A stretch of 64,000 bases of DNA from Mesorhizobium sp. AR07 (GCF_024746815.1 NZ_CP080525.1:6070501-6134500); one strand, 5' to 3'; positions 25,962-35,035 are shown, counted from the stretch's first letter. Notes: generated from the sequence alone by a model not told the origin. Program-made: numbers and translations.

Positions 25962-26759
25962 ATGCTGGTCTGGTCGCGGCCCGGTCGTCTTGTCCTGTGG
26001 GTGCTCTTCGCGCTGCTATTCGGCGTTCTGTTCCTGGCGCCGCTGGCGGTCATCCTCTTGTCCAGCCTTGCCGATCAGTGGAACGGCGTGCTCCCCAATG
26101 GCCTGACGACGGAGCATTACGCCGACGTCGTTCGCGGTGCCGCGCGGAACGCGGTGAAGGCGAGCCTGGTCACCGGTTTCCTGGCCAGCGCGCTGGCGCT
26201 GGTCAGCGGCACCTGGGCAGCCCTTTCGCTTCGTCTTCAGGGCCATGCCTTGAAGCGGCTGCTAGGCCTTTTGTTCTTCATCCCCAGCGCCGTGCCGTCG
26301 GTGTCGGTTGGCCTTGGCCTGCTGGTCGCGTTCAGCCATCCGCCGCTGCTGCTCAACGGCACGGTCGCGATCGTCATGATCGCGCATTTCGTGCTGATCT
26401 CTGCCTTCACCTTCGGCAACGTCTCGGCCGGGCTGGCGCGGCTTTCGCCCGATTTCGAGCAGGTGGCATCAAGCCTCGGCGCGCGGCCGGCCTACCGGCT
26501 CTGGCATGTCACGCTGCCCTTGCTCGCACCCTATCTGGTCGCCGCCTTCGGCCTGAGCTTTGCGCTGTCCATGGGTGAGCTCGGCGCCACCGTCATGGTC
26601 TATCCGCCGGGCTGGGTGACGCTGCCGGTGTCGATCTTCAGCCTCACCGACCGTGGCGACATCTTCGCCGGTGCCGCACTCACCATGATCCTGGTGGCGG
26701 CAACGCTGGTCCTGCTGCTCGGGCTCGAGCGCATCACCGCGCGCGCCACGGGCTCGTAG
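25962..26759 (+). CDS. phnV: 2-aminoethylphosphonate ABC transporter, second permease
   Basis: The 265-residue product has a first transmembrane segment directly after the start (LVLWVLFALLFGVLFLAPLA), further segments, and the EAA loop (FEQVASSLGARPAYRLWHVT). It starts two bases after the phnU stop and ends the importer operon. The next gene converges on it from the minus strand 15 bp downstream. It is the partner permease of PhnU; the substrate assignment comes from the operon. Confidence 0.9.
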   Translation: MLVWSRPGRLVLWVLFALLFGVLFLAPLAVILLSSLADQWNGVLPNGLTTEHYADVVRGAARNAVKASLVTGFLASALALVSGTWAALSLRLQGHALKRLLGLLFFIPSAVPSVSVGLGLLVAFSHPPLLLNGTVAIVMIAHFVLISAFTFGNVSAGLARLSPDFEQVASSLGARPAYRLWHVTLPLLAPYLVAAFGLSFALSMGELGATVMVYPPGWVTLPVSIFSLTDRGDIFAGAALTMILVAATLVLLLGLERITARATGS

Positions 26760-26774
26760 GAATTGGTCCGAGTT

Positions 26775-27227
26775 TCAGCTCTGCGCCGGCTTGCGTTCGA
26801 CGATGTAGATGTGGTCGGCCGCCAGCACCACTTCGCCGCGCTGGTTGATCACCTCGCAGCGCTCGATCACTCGTCCTGAGCCCGGCCGCTTGGGATCGTC
26901 TTCCTTGGCCGCGATGGTGGTGCGCGTGCGGATCGTGTCGCCGATGAACACCGGCTTGATGAAGCGCAGCCGGTCGTAGCCATAGGAAAAGGCGACAGGG
27001 TTGACGATGGTTGCCGTCAGTCCGATGCCGACCGAGAACACCAGCGTGCCATGCGCGATGCGCTGGCCGAACGGTGTCGTCTTCATGAACTCGGCATCCA
27101 TGTGATGCGGGAAGAAATCGCCGGTATGGCCGGCATGCACGACGAAGTCGGTCTCGGTGATGGTGCGGCCGCTGGTGAGACGCGAAGCGCCGATCTCGTA
27201 GTCCTCGAAATACTGGATCTGTTCCAT
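26775..27227 (-). CDS. MaoC-like hot-dog dehydratase
   Basis: The 150-residue product is a single hot-dog domain of the MaoC type, with the Asp/His active-site region (HTGDFFPHHMDAEFM, FGQRIAHGTLVFSVGIG) and the strand FSYGYDRLRFIKPVFIGDTI. MaoC proteins hydrate or dehydrate acyl-CoA thioesters. The ATG at 27227 overlaps the stop of the upstream Gfo/Idh gene (ATGA), so it is the last gene of that operon. A second, longer homologue lies at 43007-43570. How an acyl-CoA step joins a sugar pathway is unclear; here it may act on a keto-acid-derived thioester or on a non-CoA substrate. Confidence 0.82.
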   Translation of the reverse strand: MEQIQYFEDYEIGASRLTSGRTITETDFVVHAGHTGDFFPHHMDAEFMKTTPFGQRIAHGTLVFSVGIGLTATIVNPVAFSYGYDRLRFIKPVFIGDTIRTRTTIAAKEDDPKRPGSGRVIERCEVINQRGEVVLAADHIYIVERKPAQS

Positions 27228-28303
27228 CAGGGTCTTTCCGCGATCGGCGTTGCCGGTGCCGCGCTCGAGCGATAGGCGGCCTCGACCAACGCCATCGTGC
27301 TCCAGGCATCCTCCACCGGACTGATCAGCTTCGCGTCCTCGCCCGCTGCAAAACGCTGGACATTGGCCATGCGGCCGACGAAGGCGTCGGGGAACCATTC
27401 TCCGGCCAACGGCACCGCGATCCAGTCCGTCCCGCCTTTCGGATAAATTTCCAGCACATCCGGTTCACCGCGCGGATAGTCGAGATTGAGGCCGAGCTTG
27501 AGATAGGCAGCACCCTCGGTGCCGCAGATGCGGAACTCGCAGGCCTGGTGCCGGCGGCCGAACTTGTGGTCGTGGTTGATCGACAGTGCGCAGCGCACGG
27601 TGTCGCCATAGTCGAGAATGGCGCTGGTGCGCGTCTGCGCCACCGCATGGTTGGGATGCCCGAGCGTCTTGGCGTGCACGCCTTGCGGATCGCCAAGCAG
27701 CTGCCGGATCAGGTCGAGATAATGGATCGAATGCATGGCGATCTCGACGCGCGGCGCCTTGAGCAGGAATTCCCACAGCTCCCACGGCGTCGCCAGTGCC
27801 AGCCAGGCATCGAAGTCGACGATCTCGCCGAGCCAGCCCTTGGCGATGGCGTCCTTGAGCGCCAGCATCATCGGTGCGAAGCGCAGCTGGAAATTCACCG
27901 CCGCCCGCAGCTTCTTGGCGCGGCAGATTTCTAGGATCGCGGTTGCCTCGGTGAGGTTGCCGCCCATCGGCTTCTGGATCAGCGCGACAGTGCCGTCAGG
28001 CAAGGATTTCAGCACGTCGGCATGGCGCGACGGCGGCGTCGCGAGGTCGAAGATCGCGCCTTCGACGGCTGCGGCTTCCTCGGCCGAACGAAAGGCTGTC
28101 ACGCCCCATTGGTTGGCCAGTTTTTCAGCTCGAGCATGATCGGGATCGTAGAGGCCGGCAACCGGGAAGCCCGCCTTGCGGTAGGCCGGGAAATGCGCGT
28201 CGCCGACGATCGACCCGGCGCCGAAGGTGACGATTGGCCGGGGTTTCGAAGGTTTGGGCCAGGACTGGGCGAGTGAGGCAGGGTCGAAACCGCCTTCAAT
28301 CAT
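27227..28303 (-). CDS. Gfo/Idh/MocA-family NAD(P)-dependent oxidoreductase
   Basis: The 358-residue product has a Rossmann N-domain with the dinucleotide loop FGAGSIVGDAHFPAY and the family's catalytic lysine region (ALIQKPMGGNL, the EKP-like motif with Gln for Glu), followed by the alpha/beta C-domain. Members oxidise sugars, inositols or their derivatives. Next to a mutarotase, a sugar-acid dehydratase and a sugar importer, it is a good candidate for the first oxidation of an aldose to a lactone. It overlaps the mutarotase gene by eight bases. The Q in place of E in the EKP motif is unusual but seen in some members. Confidence 0.85.
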   Translation of the reverse strand: MIEGGFDPASLAQSWPKPSKPRPIVTFGAGSIVGDAHFPAYRKAGFPVAGLYDPDHARAEKLANQWGVTAFRSAEEAAAVEGAIFDLATPPSRHADVLKSLPDGTVALIQKPMGGNLTEATAILEICRAKKLRAAVNFQLRFAPMMLALKDAIAKGWLGEIVDFDAWLALATPWELWEFLLKAPRVEIAMHSIHYLDLIRQLLGDPQGVHAKTLGHPNHAVAQTRTSAILDYGDTVRCALSINHDHKFGRRHQACEFRICGTEGAAYLKLGLNLDYPRGEPDVLEIYPKGGTDWIAVPLAGEWFPDAFVGRMANVQRFAAGEDAKLISPVEDAWSTMALVEAAYRSSAAPATPIAERP

Positions 28304-28625
28304 GATGGAAGACCTCGTCCATCGCTGCCCACCATTCGCCGTCCTTGCGCGTCGGCAGCGGTTCCTGGCTAGGCATGCAGACAGCCCACCATTCCTGCGT
28401 CTTCGGGTCGGCCGCCATCTTGGCCATGTCGGCCGCGTAGTCGGTACCGTGGTATTCGAAGGTGCTGAACAGCAGGTTCTCCGGCCGCTTCAGGTAGATC
28501 GAGTAGTTCTTGATGTTGCAGGCCGAGATCATGGTCAGCACGTCAGGCCAGACAGCGGCATGAAGACGGACATACTCCTCGACCTTTTCCGGCTTCAGGC
28601 CCAGAACCATCCCCATCCGCTGCAT
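28296..28625 (-). CDS. L-rhamnose mutarotase-type protein (RhaM family)
   Basis: The 109-residue product matches RhaM/YiiL-type mutarotases in length and pattern (YVRLHAAVWPDVLTMI, NYSIYLKRPENLLFSTFEY, then TQEWWAVCMPSQEPLPTRKD). Such enzymes speed the exchange of alpha and beta anomers of deoxy sugars such as L-rhamnose or L-fucose. This points to a 6-deoxy or related sugar as the substrate of the cluster. The gene lies ten bases after the dehydratase gene and overlaps the Gfo/Idh gene. Confidence 0.85.
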   Translation of the reverse strand: MQRMGMVLGLKPEKVEEYVRLHAAVWPDVLTMISACNIKNYSIYLKRPENLLFSTFEYHGTDYAADMAKMAADPKTQEWWAVCMPSQEPLPTRKDGEWWAAMDEVFHHD

Positions 28626-28634
28626 ATCAGTCTC

Positions 28635-29747
28635 CTATCTGGTGATCGCCATGGTGAACTCGGCGATGCTCATGGCCTTGACCGCGTCCCAGTCCCAATC
28701 GATGCCGATGCCCGGCTCGTCGGGCGCCAGCGCCTGTCCATCCTCGATGCGCATGCGCTTGCCGGTCAACTGGTCGAGCTGCGGAATGTACTCGACATAG
28801 CGACCGTTCTGAACAGCGCAGGTCAGGCTGACATGCAGTTCCATCAGGAAATGCGGGCAGACTGGTATGTCGAAGGCCTCCGCCGCATGGGCGATCTTGA
28901 GCCAGGGCGTGATGCCGCCGATGCGGCCGACATCGACCTGGACGATCGAGCAGGCGCCTTTCTGCATGTATTCACGGAAATGGCGGATGGAGTAGAGCGA
29001 CTCGCCGATTGCGATCGGCGTCGGCGTCGAGTTCGACAATCGCACATGTCCGTCGATATCGTCGGCTGGCAGCGGCTCCTCGATCCAGGCGAGGTCAAGC
29101 TCGCGCAGCCTTGCCGCGCGCCGGATCGCCTCGTCGACCGAGAACCCCTGATTGGCGTCGGTCATGATCTCGTAGCCGTCGCCGACCGCCTTGCGCACCG
29201 CCGACAGGCGGGCAAGGTCTTCCGAGCCGTGCGGCTTGCCGATCTTCACCTTCGAACCGCGAAAGCCCTTGGCCTTGGCGGCCAGCGCATCGTCGACCAG
29301 CGCCTGCGTCTCGATGTGCAGCCAGCCACCCTCGGTCGTGTAGAGCGGGCAGCGGTCCTTGGCGCCGCCGGCCAGCTTCCACAGCGGCAGGTTCTGCTTC
29401 TTCGCCCGCAGATCCCAGAGCGCGGTGTCGATCGCGGCGATCGCGATTGCCGTGATAGCCCCGATCGTGGTGGCATGCGTGGCGAATTCGAGGTCGTGCC
29501 AGATCGCCTCGATCATGTCGGGGTCGCGGCCGATCAGGCGCGGCACCAGATGGTCGGACAAGAGCCGCATCACCGACGAGCCGCCAGTGCCGATCGTGTA
29601 GCTGTAACCGGTGCCGACCGCGCCGTCGGAATCGGTGATCGTGACGATCGGCGTTTCCTGGCTGACGAAGCTCTGGATCGCGTCGGTGCGCTTGACCTTG
29701 GGTACAAGGTCCACCATCCGCAGTTCGACTTTCTCGATTCTGGCCAT
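28635..29747 (-). CDS. Enolase-superfamily sugar-acid dehydratase (mandelate racemase type)
   Basis: The 370-residue product has the mandelate-racemase-subgroup arrangement: KxK base K166/K168 (SKVKIGK), metal ligands D197 (TDANQG), E223 (WIEEP) and E249 (IGES), and the His base H299 (VCPHFLMELH). The His and the CPHFLMELHVSL strand resemble acid-sugar dehydratases more than muconate lactonising enzymes. It would remove water from an aldonic or aldaric acid to give a 2-keto-3-deoxy acid. Neighbours support this: mutarotase, dehydrogenase, a lactonase-like amidohydrolase and a sugar importer. The exact sugar acid cannot be read from the sequence. Confidence 0.87.
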   Translation of the reverse strand: MARIEKVELRMVDLVPKVKRTDAIQSFVSQETPIVTITDSDGAVGTGYSYTIGTGGSSVMRLLSDHLVPRLIGRDPDMIEAIWHDLEFATHATTIGAITAIAIAAIDTALWDLRAKKQNLPLWKLAGGAKDRCPLYTTEGGWLHIETQALVDDALAAKAKGFRGSKVKIGKPHGSEDLARLSAVRKAVGDGYEIMTDANQGFSVDEAIRRAARLRELDLAWIEEPLPADDIDGHVRLSNSTPTPIAIGESLYSIRHFREYMQKGACSIVQVDVGRIGGITPWLKIAHAAEAFDIPVCPHFLMELHVSLTCAVQNGRYVEYIPQLDQLTGKRMRIEDGQALAPDEPGIGIDWDWDAVKAMSIAEFTMAITR

Positions 29748-29752
29748 GTCGG

Positions 29753-30850
29753 TCAGCTCCGCAATGTCTTTCCGGTGTCGGCGGCGAACAGATGCGCCTG
29801 CGACATGTCGAGGCTCATGGCGACGCGCTCGCCCGGCCTCAGCGGCCTCGGGTTCAGCATGCGCGACACCCAGTCGGTGCCATTGAATTCGACGAACACC
29901 AGCGTCTCGTTGCCGAGCGGCTCTGTCACCGTGATCGGCAGTTCGACCTGATGAACGTCGGCGGCGCCACCGGAACTGATGCCATGGCCGGTCGGATAGA
30001 TGTCGTCCGGCCGCAGTCCGAACACGACCTTGTCGCCGGTCGCGACATTGGTCTTGAACTGGCCGGGCAGCGGCAGCTTTTCACCGCTGGCGAAAACCAT
30101 CTGGCCGTCGTCGATCGTCGCCTCATGCAGGTTCATCGGCGGCGAACCGATGAAGCCGGCGACGAAGCGCGTCGCCGGCCGCCGGAAAACCTCGTCGGGC
30201 GTGCCGACCTGTTCGATATGGCCATCGCGCATGATGACGATGCGGTCGGCAAGTGTCATCGCTTCGACTTGGTCATGGGTGACGTAGATCACCGTCGACC
30301 GCACCTTGGCATGCAGCTTCTTGATCTCGGTGCGCATCTGCGTGCGCAGCTTGGCGTCGAGATTGGAAAGCGGTTCGTCGAACAGGAAGACGTCGGGGTC
30401 GCGCACGATGGCGCGGCCCATGGCGACGCGCTGGCGCTGGCCGCCGGACAGCTGCGAGGGGCGGCGGTCGAGCAGCGTGTCGAGGCCAAGGATGGCCGAG
30501 GCCTCGGCGACGCGGCGCTCCATGTCCTCCTTGGCCGCGCCGGCGATCTTCAGCGAGAAGCCGAGGTTCTCGCGCACCGTCATGTGCGGATAGAGCGCGT
30601 AAGACTGGAAAACCATCGAGATGTTGCGCGAACGCGGCGGCAGGTCATTGACGACGCGGCCGCCGATCTCGATCGAGCCGGCGCTGATTTCCTCCAATCC
30701 GGCGATCATGCGCAGCGTCGTCGACTTGCCGCAGCCGGAGGGGCCGACCAGCGCGATGAATTCGCGGTCGGCAATGTCGAGATCGATGCCGTGCACGATC
30801 TCGATATTGCTGTAGCGCTTGGTCAGTTTGCTGAGGGAAACCGTTGCCAT
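29753..30850 (-). CDS. Sugar ABC transporter ATPase (UgpC/MsmX type)
   Basis: The 365-residue product has Walker A GPSGCGKST, Q-loop VFQSYALYPH, signature LSGGQRQRVAMGRAI, Walker B FLFDEPLSNLD and H-loop YVTHDQVEAMT. A C-terminal TOBE/OB domain, typical of carbohydrate importers, follows. It powers the two CUT1 permeases encoded just upstream on the same strand, with spacings of a few bases. MsmX-type ATPases can serve several importers. Confidence 0.92.
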   Translation of the reverse strand: MATVSLSKLTKRYSNIEIVHGIDLDIADREFIALVGPSGCGKSTTLRMIAGLEEISAGSIEIGGRVVNDLPPRSRNISMVFQSYALYPHMTVRENLGFSLKIAGAAKEDMERRVAEASAILGLDTLLDRRPSQLSGGQRQRVAMGRAIVRDPDVFLFDEPLSNLDAKLRTQMRTEIKKLHAKVRSTVIYVTHDQVEAMTLADRIVIMRDGHIEQVGTPDEVFRRPATRFVAGFIGSPPMNLHEATIDDGQMVFASGEKLPLPGQFKTNVATGDKVVFGLRPDDIYPTGHGISSGGAADVHQVELPITVTEPLGNETLVFVEFNGTDWVSRMLNPRPLRPGERVAMSLDMSQAHLFAADTGKTLRS

Positions 30851-30854
30851 GGGA

Positions 30855-31721
30855 TCAGCCTTTCACCGCGCCGGAGGTCAGGCCGCCGACAAGGTGTTTC
30901 TGGACGATGAAGGTGAGGGTGAGCGCCGGAATGATCATCACCACGGCGAGCGCGCACATGCCGCGCCAGTCGATGGTGAACTCGGCGGTGTAGTCGAGCA
31001 GGCCGACGGGCAGCGTCTTGGCGCTCACCGAGCGGGTCAGTTGCGAGGCCAGGGCGAATTCGTTCCAGCAGGTCAGGAAAGCGAAGATGGCGGCCGATGC
31101 GATGCCCGGCCCAGCGAGCGGAAACTCGACCTGCCAGAACGCCTGCCAGCGCGTGCAGCCGTCGATCTGCGCTGCTTCCGCGAGGTCCTTGGGCACCTGG
31201 CGGAAGAAACCGTCTATCAGCCAGATCGTGAACGGCACATTGAGCGCGACATAGGCCAGGATCAGTCCGAAATGCGTATCGATGATGCCAAGCCGCACAT
31301 AGAGGAAGAACAGCGGCAGCGACAGTGCGATGCCCGGCACCGTACGCGTCAGCATCAGGCCGAGGAAGACGCTCGACTTGGCGCGGAAGCGGTAGCGCGC
31401 GAAGGCATAGCCGCCGGCCATGCCGATGGCGACCGCGATGACCGTCGACGTCACCGAGATGATCAGCGAGTTGCGGAAATATTCGATCACCGGGATGCCG
31501 CCCTTGCCTATGCCGCTGAACATGGCGACATAGGCGTCGAACGAAATCTCCTGCGGAATCCACACTGGCGGCTTGGCCATGATCTCGACGGTAGGCCGCA
31601 GCGACGACAGCACGATCCACAGGCCGGGCAGGCAGATGGTCAGCATCGCCAGGAACAGGCCGATGCGATAGACGATGGCAAACAGCCGGCGCTTCAGGCG
31701 GGCGGAGGAATTCTCGTCCAT
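30855..31721 (-). CDS. CUT1 sugar ABC transporter permease (MalG type)
   Basis: The 288-residue product has about six transmembrane helices and the EAA loop AEAAQIDGCTRWQAFWQVEF, with ending FIVQKHLVGGLTSGAVKG as in MalG-type permeases. ATG 31721 lies two bases after the stop of the partner permease and is preceded by GGAG. The much longer open frame upstream is the antisense or alternate frame of the partner gene and is not used. Confidence 0.92.
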   Translation of the reverse strand: MDENSSARLKRRLFAIVYRIGLFLAMLTICLPGLWIVLSSLRPTVEIMAKPPVWIPQEISFDAYVAMFSGIGKGGIPVIEYFRNSLIISVTSTVIAVAIGMAGGYAFARYRFRAKSSVFLGLMLTRTVPGIALSLPLFFLYVRLGIIDTHFGLILAYVALNVPFTIWLIDGFFRQVPKDLAEAAQIDGCTRWQAFWQVEFPLAGPGIASAAIFAFLTCWNEFALASQLTRSVSAKTLPVGLLDYTAEFTIDWRGMCALAVVMIIPALTLTFIVQKHLVGGLTSGAVKG

Positions 31722-31723
31722 CT

Positions 31724-32620
31724 TCACCACTCCGCACCGATCTGCGTGCGCGCCGCGGCGAGCTTGTTGAAGAAATAGACGGTGAAGGCGATCGACAGCA
31801 GGATCGAGACATAGGCCATCGCGTTGGCCATGCCCATGCGCCCGTCGCTGTAAGCGGTGCGTGCCACCAGCGTCCAAAGCAGCTCGGTGCGACCCGCCGG
31901 CCCGCCATCGGTCATGATCTTGACGATGTCGTAGGCACGCGCGACGTCGAGCGAGCGGATGGTCATGGCGATATAGGCGAAGGGCATGACGAACGGCCAC
32001 GTCACATAGCGGAACGTCTGCCACGGCGTGCAGCCATCGACGCGCGCCGCTTCGATCGGTTCCTTGGGCATGGCCAGCAGCCCGGCGAGGATCAGGATGG
32101 CGAAGATAGCCGTTGATGACCAGACCTCGGCGATCGAGATGGCGATGAAGGCGAGATGGCTCTCGATCAGCCACGGTATGGCGTTCTGCGTGAGCCCAAG
32201 CGACTGCAAGGCATTGTTCACCAGGCCGATATTGTCGTTGAACATGAATTTGAACTGGAAGCCGACCAGGATCGGCGAAAACATCATCGGGAACATCATC
32301 AGCGTGCGCAGGATGCGCTGGCCGCGTGTCGCCTTCTCGACCAGCATGGCGAGGCCGAGGCCAAGCAGCATCTCGAGATTGAGCGCAATGGTCAGCAGCA
32401 GAACCGTGCGGCCGAACGCCCACCAGAAATCGGTGTTGGACAGGATCGAAAGATAGTTCCTGATGCCGATGAAGACGTAAAATGTCTCGGGCCTCGTCAG
32501 CCGGAACGGCGTGAAGCTGGAATAGAGCGACAAAAGCAGCGGCACGACGACGACCGCCGCCAGCACGATCATGGCCGGAAGCAGCAGCAGGAATGGCGCG
32601 GATGGCTTGAAGCCCTTCAT
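31724..32620 (-). CDS. CUT1 sugar ABC transporter permease (MalF type)
   Basis: The 298-residue product has six predicted transmembrane helices and the EAA loop IEAARVDGCTPWQTFRYVTW. ATG 32620 follows AGGA and gives a normal N-terminus (MKGFKPSAPFLLLLPAMIV). An in-frame ATG 90 bases earlier would add a non-hydrophobic, unusual leader and lies next to the intergenic hairpin, so it is less likely. It pairs with the MalG-type permease. Confidence 0.92.
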   Translation of the reverse strand: MKGFKPSAPFLLLLPAMIVLAAVVVVPLLLSLYSSFTPFRLTRPETFYVFIGIRNYLSILSNTDFWWAFGRTVLLLTIALNLEMLLGLGLAMLVEKATRGQRILRTLMMFPMMFSPILVGFQFKFMFNDNIGLVNNALQSLGLTQNAIPWLIESHLAFIAISIAEVWSSTAIFAILILAGLLAMPKEPIEAARVDGCTPWQTFRYVTWPFVMPFAYIAMTIRSLDVARAYDIVKIMTDGGPAGRTELLWTLVARTAYSDGRMGMANAMAYVSILLSIAFTVYFFNKLAAARTQIGAEW

Positions 32621-32720
32621 CGGGATCCTGTGAGGTGACGTGAACCGAACATCAATGCGGCCAGGAGCAGCTGAGGCGATCTTGGATCGTCCACTGCCCT
32701 TGTGCCGCAAGGCGCGATCG

Positions 32721-32745
32721 CCTCCCCCATCGCCGATGGGGGAGG
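32721..32745. terminator. Strong hairpin between binding-protein and permease genes
   Basis: CCTCCCCCATCG and its perfect complement are separated by one base, forming a long GC-rich stem in the 141-bp gap (32621-32761). No U-run follows on the minus strand. It is more likely an RNA-stabilising or attenuating element that keeps the binding protein in excess over the permeases. The core resembles the palindromic repeat at 18538-18698. Confidence 0.55.
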
Positions 32746-32761
32746 CAGCCTTGGGAGGTTT

Positions 32762-34081
32762 CTAGAGCTTGCCGGCGTCTTGGAGGATCTGGGTCGCTTT
32801 TGCGACCGCTTCGTCCAACGCCTGCTTGGAGGTCTTGTCGCCAAGGATCGCCGCCTGCAATTCAGGATAGACGGCGTTCGAGATCTCGATCCACTCAGGC
32901 GTCTGCGGCACGGCAAAGGCGTGCTTGGCCTCTTCCTGGAAGGCGGCGAGAACCTCCTTCTTGTAAGGGTCGTTTGCTGCTTGCTGCAGGTCCCAGTCCC
33001 ACACCGCGGTGCGGGTCGGCAGCGGACCGGCGGCCGCCTCGAGCTTCTGGCTGTCCTCGTTGGTCAGCCACCACACCAGGGAGGCCGCGGCCTCCTTGTT
33101 GGGGCAGTTCTGGGTCACCGAGAAGCCATGGAAGCCGGACCAGCCGGTCCGCTTGCCCGACGAGCCCTTCGGCGCAACCTTGACGCCGACATTGCCGGCG
33201 ACCTTCGACGACTTCGGATCGTTGAAGAAACCGGCCCAGCCCGGCCAGTCGAGGTTGATGGCGACGGTGCCCGAAGCAAAGCCCTGGCCGAGGTCGTCCC
33301 ACAAATAATTGGTGGTTCCAGCCGGCACGGCCTTCGCCTTGTAGAGATTGACGAACCAGTCGAGCGCCCTGATGCCGGCTTCCGAATTGAAGACCGGCTT
33401 GCCGTCCTTGTCGAGATATTCGCCGCCCTCGGCGACCACCATCTCGTAGAAGCGGCCGTTGATCGCCTCTTCCTTGCCGGCAAACTGCGTGCCGTAGAAA
33501 TTGGGCGGGTTGGCGAAGAACTCGGCCTGGTCGGTGACTTCCTTCCAGGTGTCCGGCGGCACCAGATCATAGCCGTACTTCGCCTTGAACTTGGTTTTGT
33601 TGTCGGCGTTCTCGTACAGGCTCTTCTGGTAGTAGAGCGCCGAAACGTCGAACTGGGCGCGCGGCAGCAGTTCCAGTTTGCCGTCGATGGTTGCCGACTT
33701 GATCGTCGAAGGCACGAAGGCGTCGATCTCTGCCTTGGGCAAGAGCTTGCTGAGGTCGGTGTAGAGGCCTGTATACTGCGGCGCGAAGGACGAATGGTTC
33801 CAGCCGACGCACCAGTTGGTGCTGCCCGAGGCGATGTCGGACTTGAGTTCCTTGTCGATGTCGAAGCCGTTCTTCTTGGTCAGGATGTTGACCTTGGCGC
33901 CGGTCAGCTTCTCCCATTCGGGGATCCGCTCGTAGAGCTTTTCATATTGCTGGCCACCGATCAGCTTGACGTCGACGGTGACGCCTTCGAACTTGCCGGG
34001 CAGGTCGCCGGCAAGGGCCGTGCCTGCACCGAATGCAAGCAACAATGCGCCGGCGGACACGCCGGAAAGCAGTCTGTTCAT
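32762..34081 (-). CDS. Sugar ABC transporter substrate-binding protein (CUT1)
   Basis: The 439-residue product starts with a signal peptide (LLSGVSAGALLLAFGAG, cleavage after TALA) and continues as a family-1 extracellular solute-binding protein (VTVDVKLIGGQQYEKLYERI, LYTDLSKLLP, FASGTVAINLDWPGWAGFF). ATG 34081 follows AGGGAGG. It would bind the sugar in the periplasm for the MalFG-type permeases downstream. It is the first gene of the importer operon and is divergent from the IclR gene. Confidence 0.92.
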   Translation of the reverse strand: MNRLLSGVSAGALLLAFGAGTALAGDLPGKFEGVTVDVKLIGGQQYEKLYERIPEWEKLTGAKVNILTKKNGFDIDKELKSDIASGSTNWCVGWNHSSFAPQYTGLYTDLSKLLPKAEIDAFVPSTIKSATIDGKLELLPRAQFDVSALYYQKSLYENADNKTKFKAKYGYDLVPPDTWKEVTDQAEFFANPPNFYGTQFAGKEEAINGRFYEMVVAEGGEYLDKDGKPVFNSEAGIRALDWFVNLYKAKAVPAGTTNYLWDDLGQGFASGTVAINLDWPGWAGFFNDPKSSKVAGNVGVKVAPKGSSGKRTGWSGFHGFSVTQNCPNKEAAASLVWWLTNEDSQKLEAAAGPLPTRTAVWDWDLQQAANDPYKKEVLAAFQEEAKHAFAVPQTPEWIEISNAVYPELQAAILGDKTSKQALDEAVAKATQILQDAGKL

Positions 34082-34206
34082 TGGTATCCTCCCTAGGTGC
34101 GCCTTAGCGGCGACCGCAACTCGCCTAATGACAAGAAGCGTTACATTCATATACAAACAAAACATTCATGGATACGTCAAGGCGAAATTTGTTTCCGCCG
34201 GCCGCG

Positions 34207-34222
34207 TTCATGCGTATATGAA
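34207..34222. promoter_or_regulatory. Candidate IclR operator
   Basis: TTCATGCGTATATGAA is a perfect 5-base inverted repeat (TTCAT-N6-ATGAA) in the 168-bp divergent region between the binding-protein gene and the IclR gene. A further TTCATATAC lies at 34147-34155 in an AT-rich stretch. Location and symmetry fit an IclR site controlling both directions; direct evidence is lacking. Confidence 0.5.
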
Positions 34223-34249
34223 AGCCGGAATTCACTGGAAGGATGGGCC

Positions 34250-35035
34250 ATGGACGACAGCGAAGACGAGCGCTATCGCGCGCCGGCGCTCGACAAGGGG
34301 CTCGACATCCTCGAACTGCTGGCCGGCGTGGACGGCGGCCTGACGCAAGCCGAAATCGCCAAGAAACTCGACCGCAGCCCCAACGAATTCTACCGCATGC
34401 TGGACCGGCTGGTGCGACGCGGCTACGTCACGCGGCTAGACGGGGATCGCTATTCGCTGACGCTCAAGCTGTTCGGCCTGGCGCAATTGCACGCGCCGGT
34501 GCGGCGGTTGGTTTCCTACGCCACGCCACTGATGCGCGAGCTCGCCGAGACATCGCAACAGGCCAACCAACTCGTTGTTTTCGATCGCGGTTCCGCCGTT
34601 GTGATCAGCCAGCAGGAGGCGCCGAACTACTGGGGCATCTCGATCCGGGTCGGCTCCCACATCAGCCTGTTCGACACCGGTTCGGGCCATGTGCTGCTCG
34701 CCTTCCGTCCACAGGAAGAGCGGCAGATGATGATATCGGAACATGTCCGCAGCACCGACAAGACGGCGCAGTCGGCCGAGTTCTTCACCCGGCTCGACCA
34801 GATCCGCGACCGCGGCTACGAGATGATGGCATCGTTGCAGACCGCCGGTGTCTTCAACCTCTCCGCACCGGTGCGGAGTTCCGATGGCAAGGCCATCGCG
34901 GCACTGACGATCCCCTACATCACCGTCGTCAATGCGCCTTCGGCGCCTGACATCACCAAGACGATCGAGCTGTTGGTGGCAACAGCTGAAAAGCTGTCGC
35001 ATCTGGCCGGATCGTCCATTGGCTCGTCAGCTTGA
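34250..35035 (+). CDS. IclR-family transcriptional regulator
   Basis: The 261-residue product has an N-terminal winged helix (LDKGLDILELLAG, LTQAEIAKKLDRSPNEFYRM) and a C-terminal GAF-like effector domain (ISLFDTGSGHVLLAF, GVFNLSAPVRSSDGKAIAAL). IclR regulators bind small carboxylates or sugar acids and usually control adjacent catabolic genes. ATG 34250 follows GGAAGGA. It lies between the divergent importer operon and a downstream amidohydrolase, and probably controls both. Confidence 0.9.
   Translation: MDDSEDERYRAPALDKGLDILELLAGVDGGLTQAEIAKKLDRSPNEFYRMLDRLVRRGYVTRLDGDRYSLTLKLFGLAQLHAPVRRLVSYATPLMRELAETSQQANQLVVFDRGSAVVISQQEAPNYWGISIRVGSHISLFDTGSGHVLLAFRPQEERQMMISEHVRSTDKTAQSAEFFTRLDQIRDRGYEMMASLQTAGVFNLSAPVRSSDGKAIAALTIPYITVVNAPSAPDITKTIELLVATAEKLSHLAGSSIGSSA

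Noticed and set aside
28227..29951. Plus-strand open frame of 574 codons opposite the Gfo/Idh, mutarotase and dehydratase genes
   Set aside because: It crosses three well-supported minus-strand genes and has no recognisable domain; long antisense frames are expected here.
31722..32423. Upstream extension of the MalG-type permease frame to 522 codons
   Set aside because: The extra N-terminal part is an alternate frame of the MalF-type gene and lacks transmembrane segments; the ATG at 31721 has a ribosome-binding site and a normal start.
32721..32745. Rho-independent terminator
   Set aside because: The stem is strong, but no U-run follows on the transcribed strand; recorded as a hairpin, not as a proven terminator.
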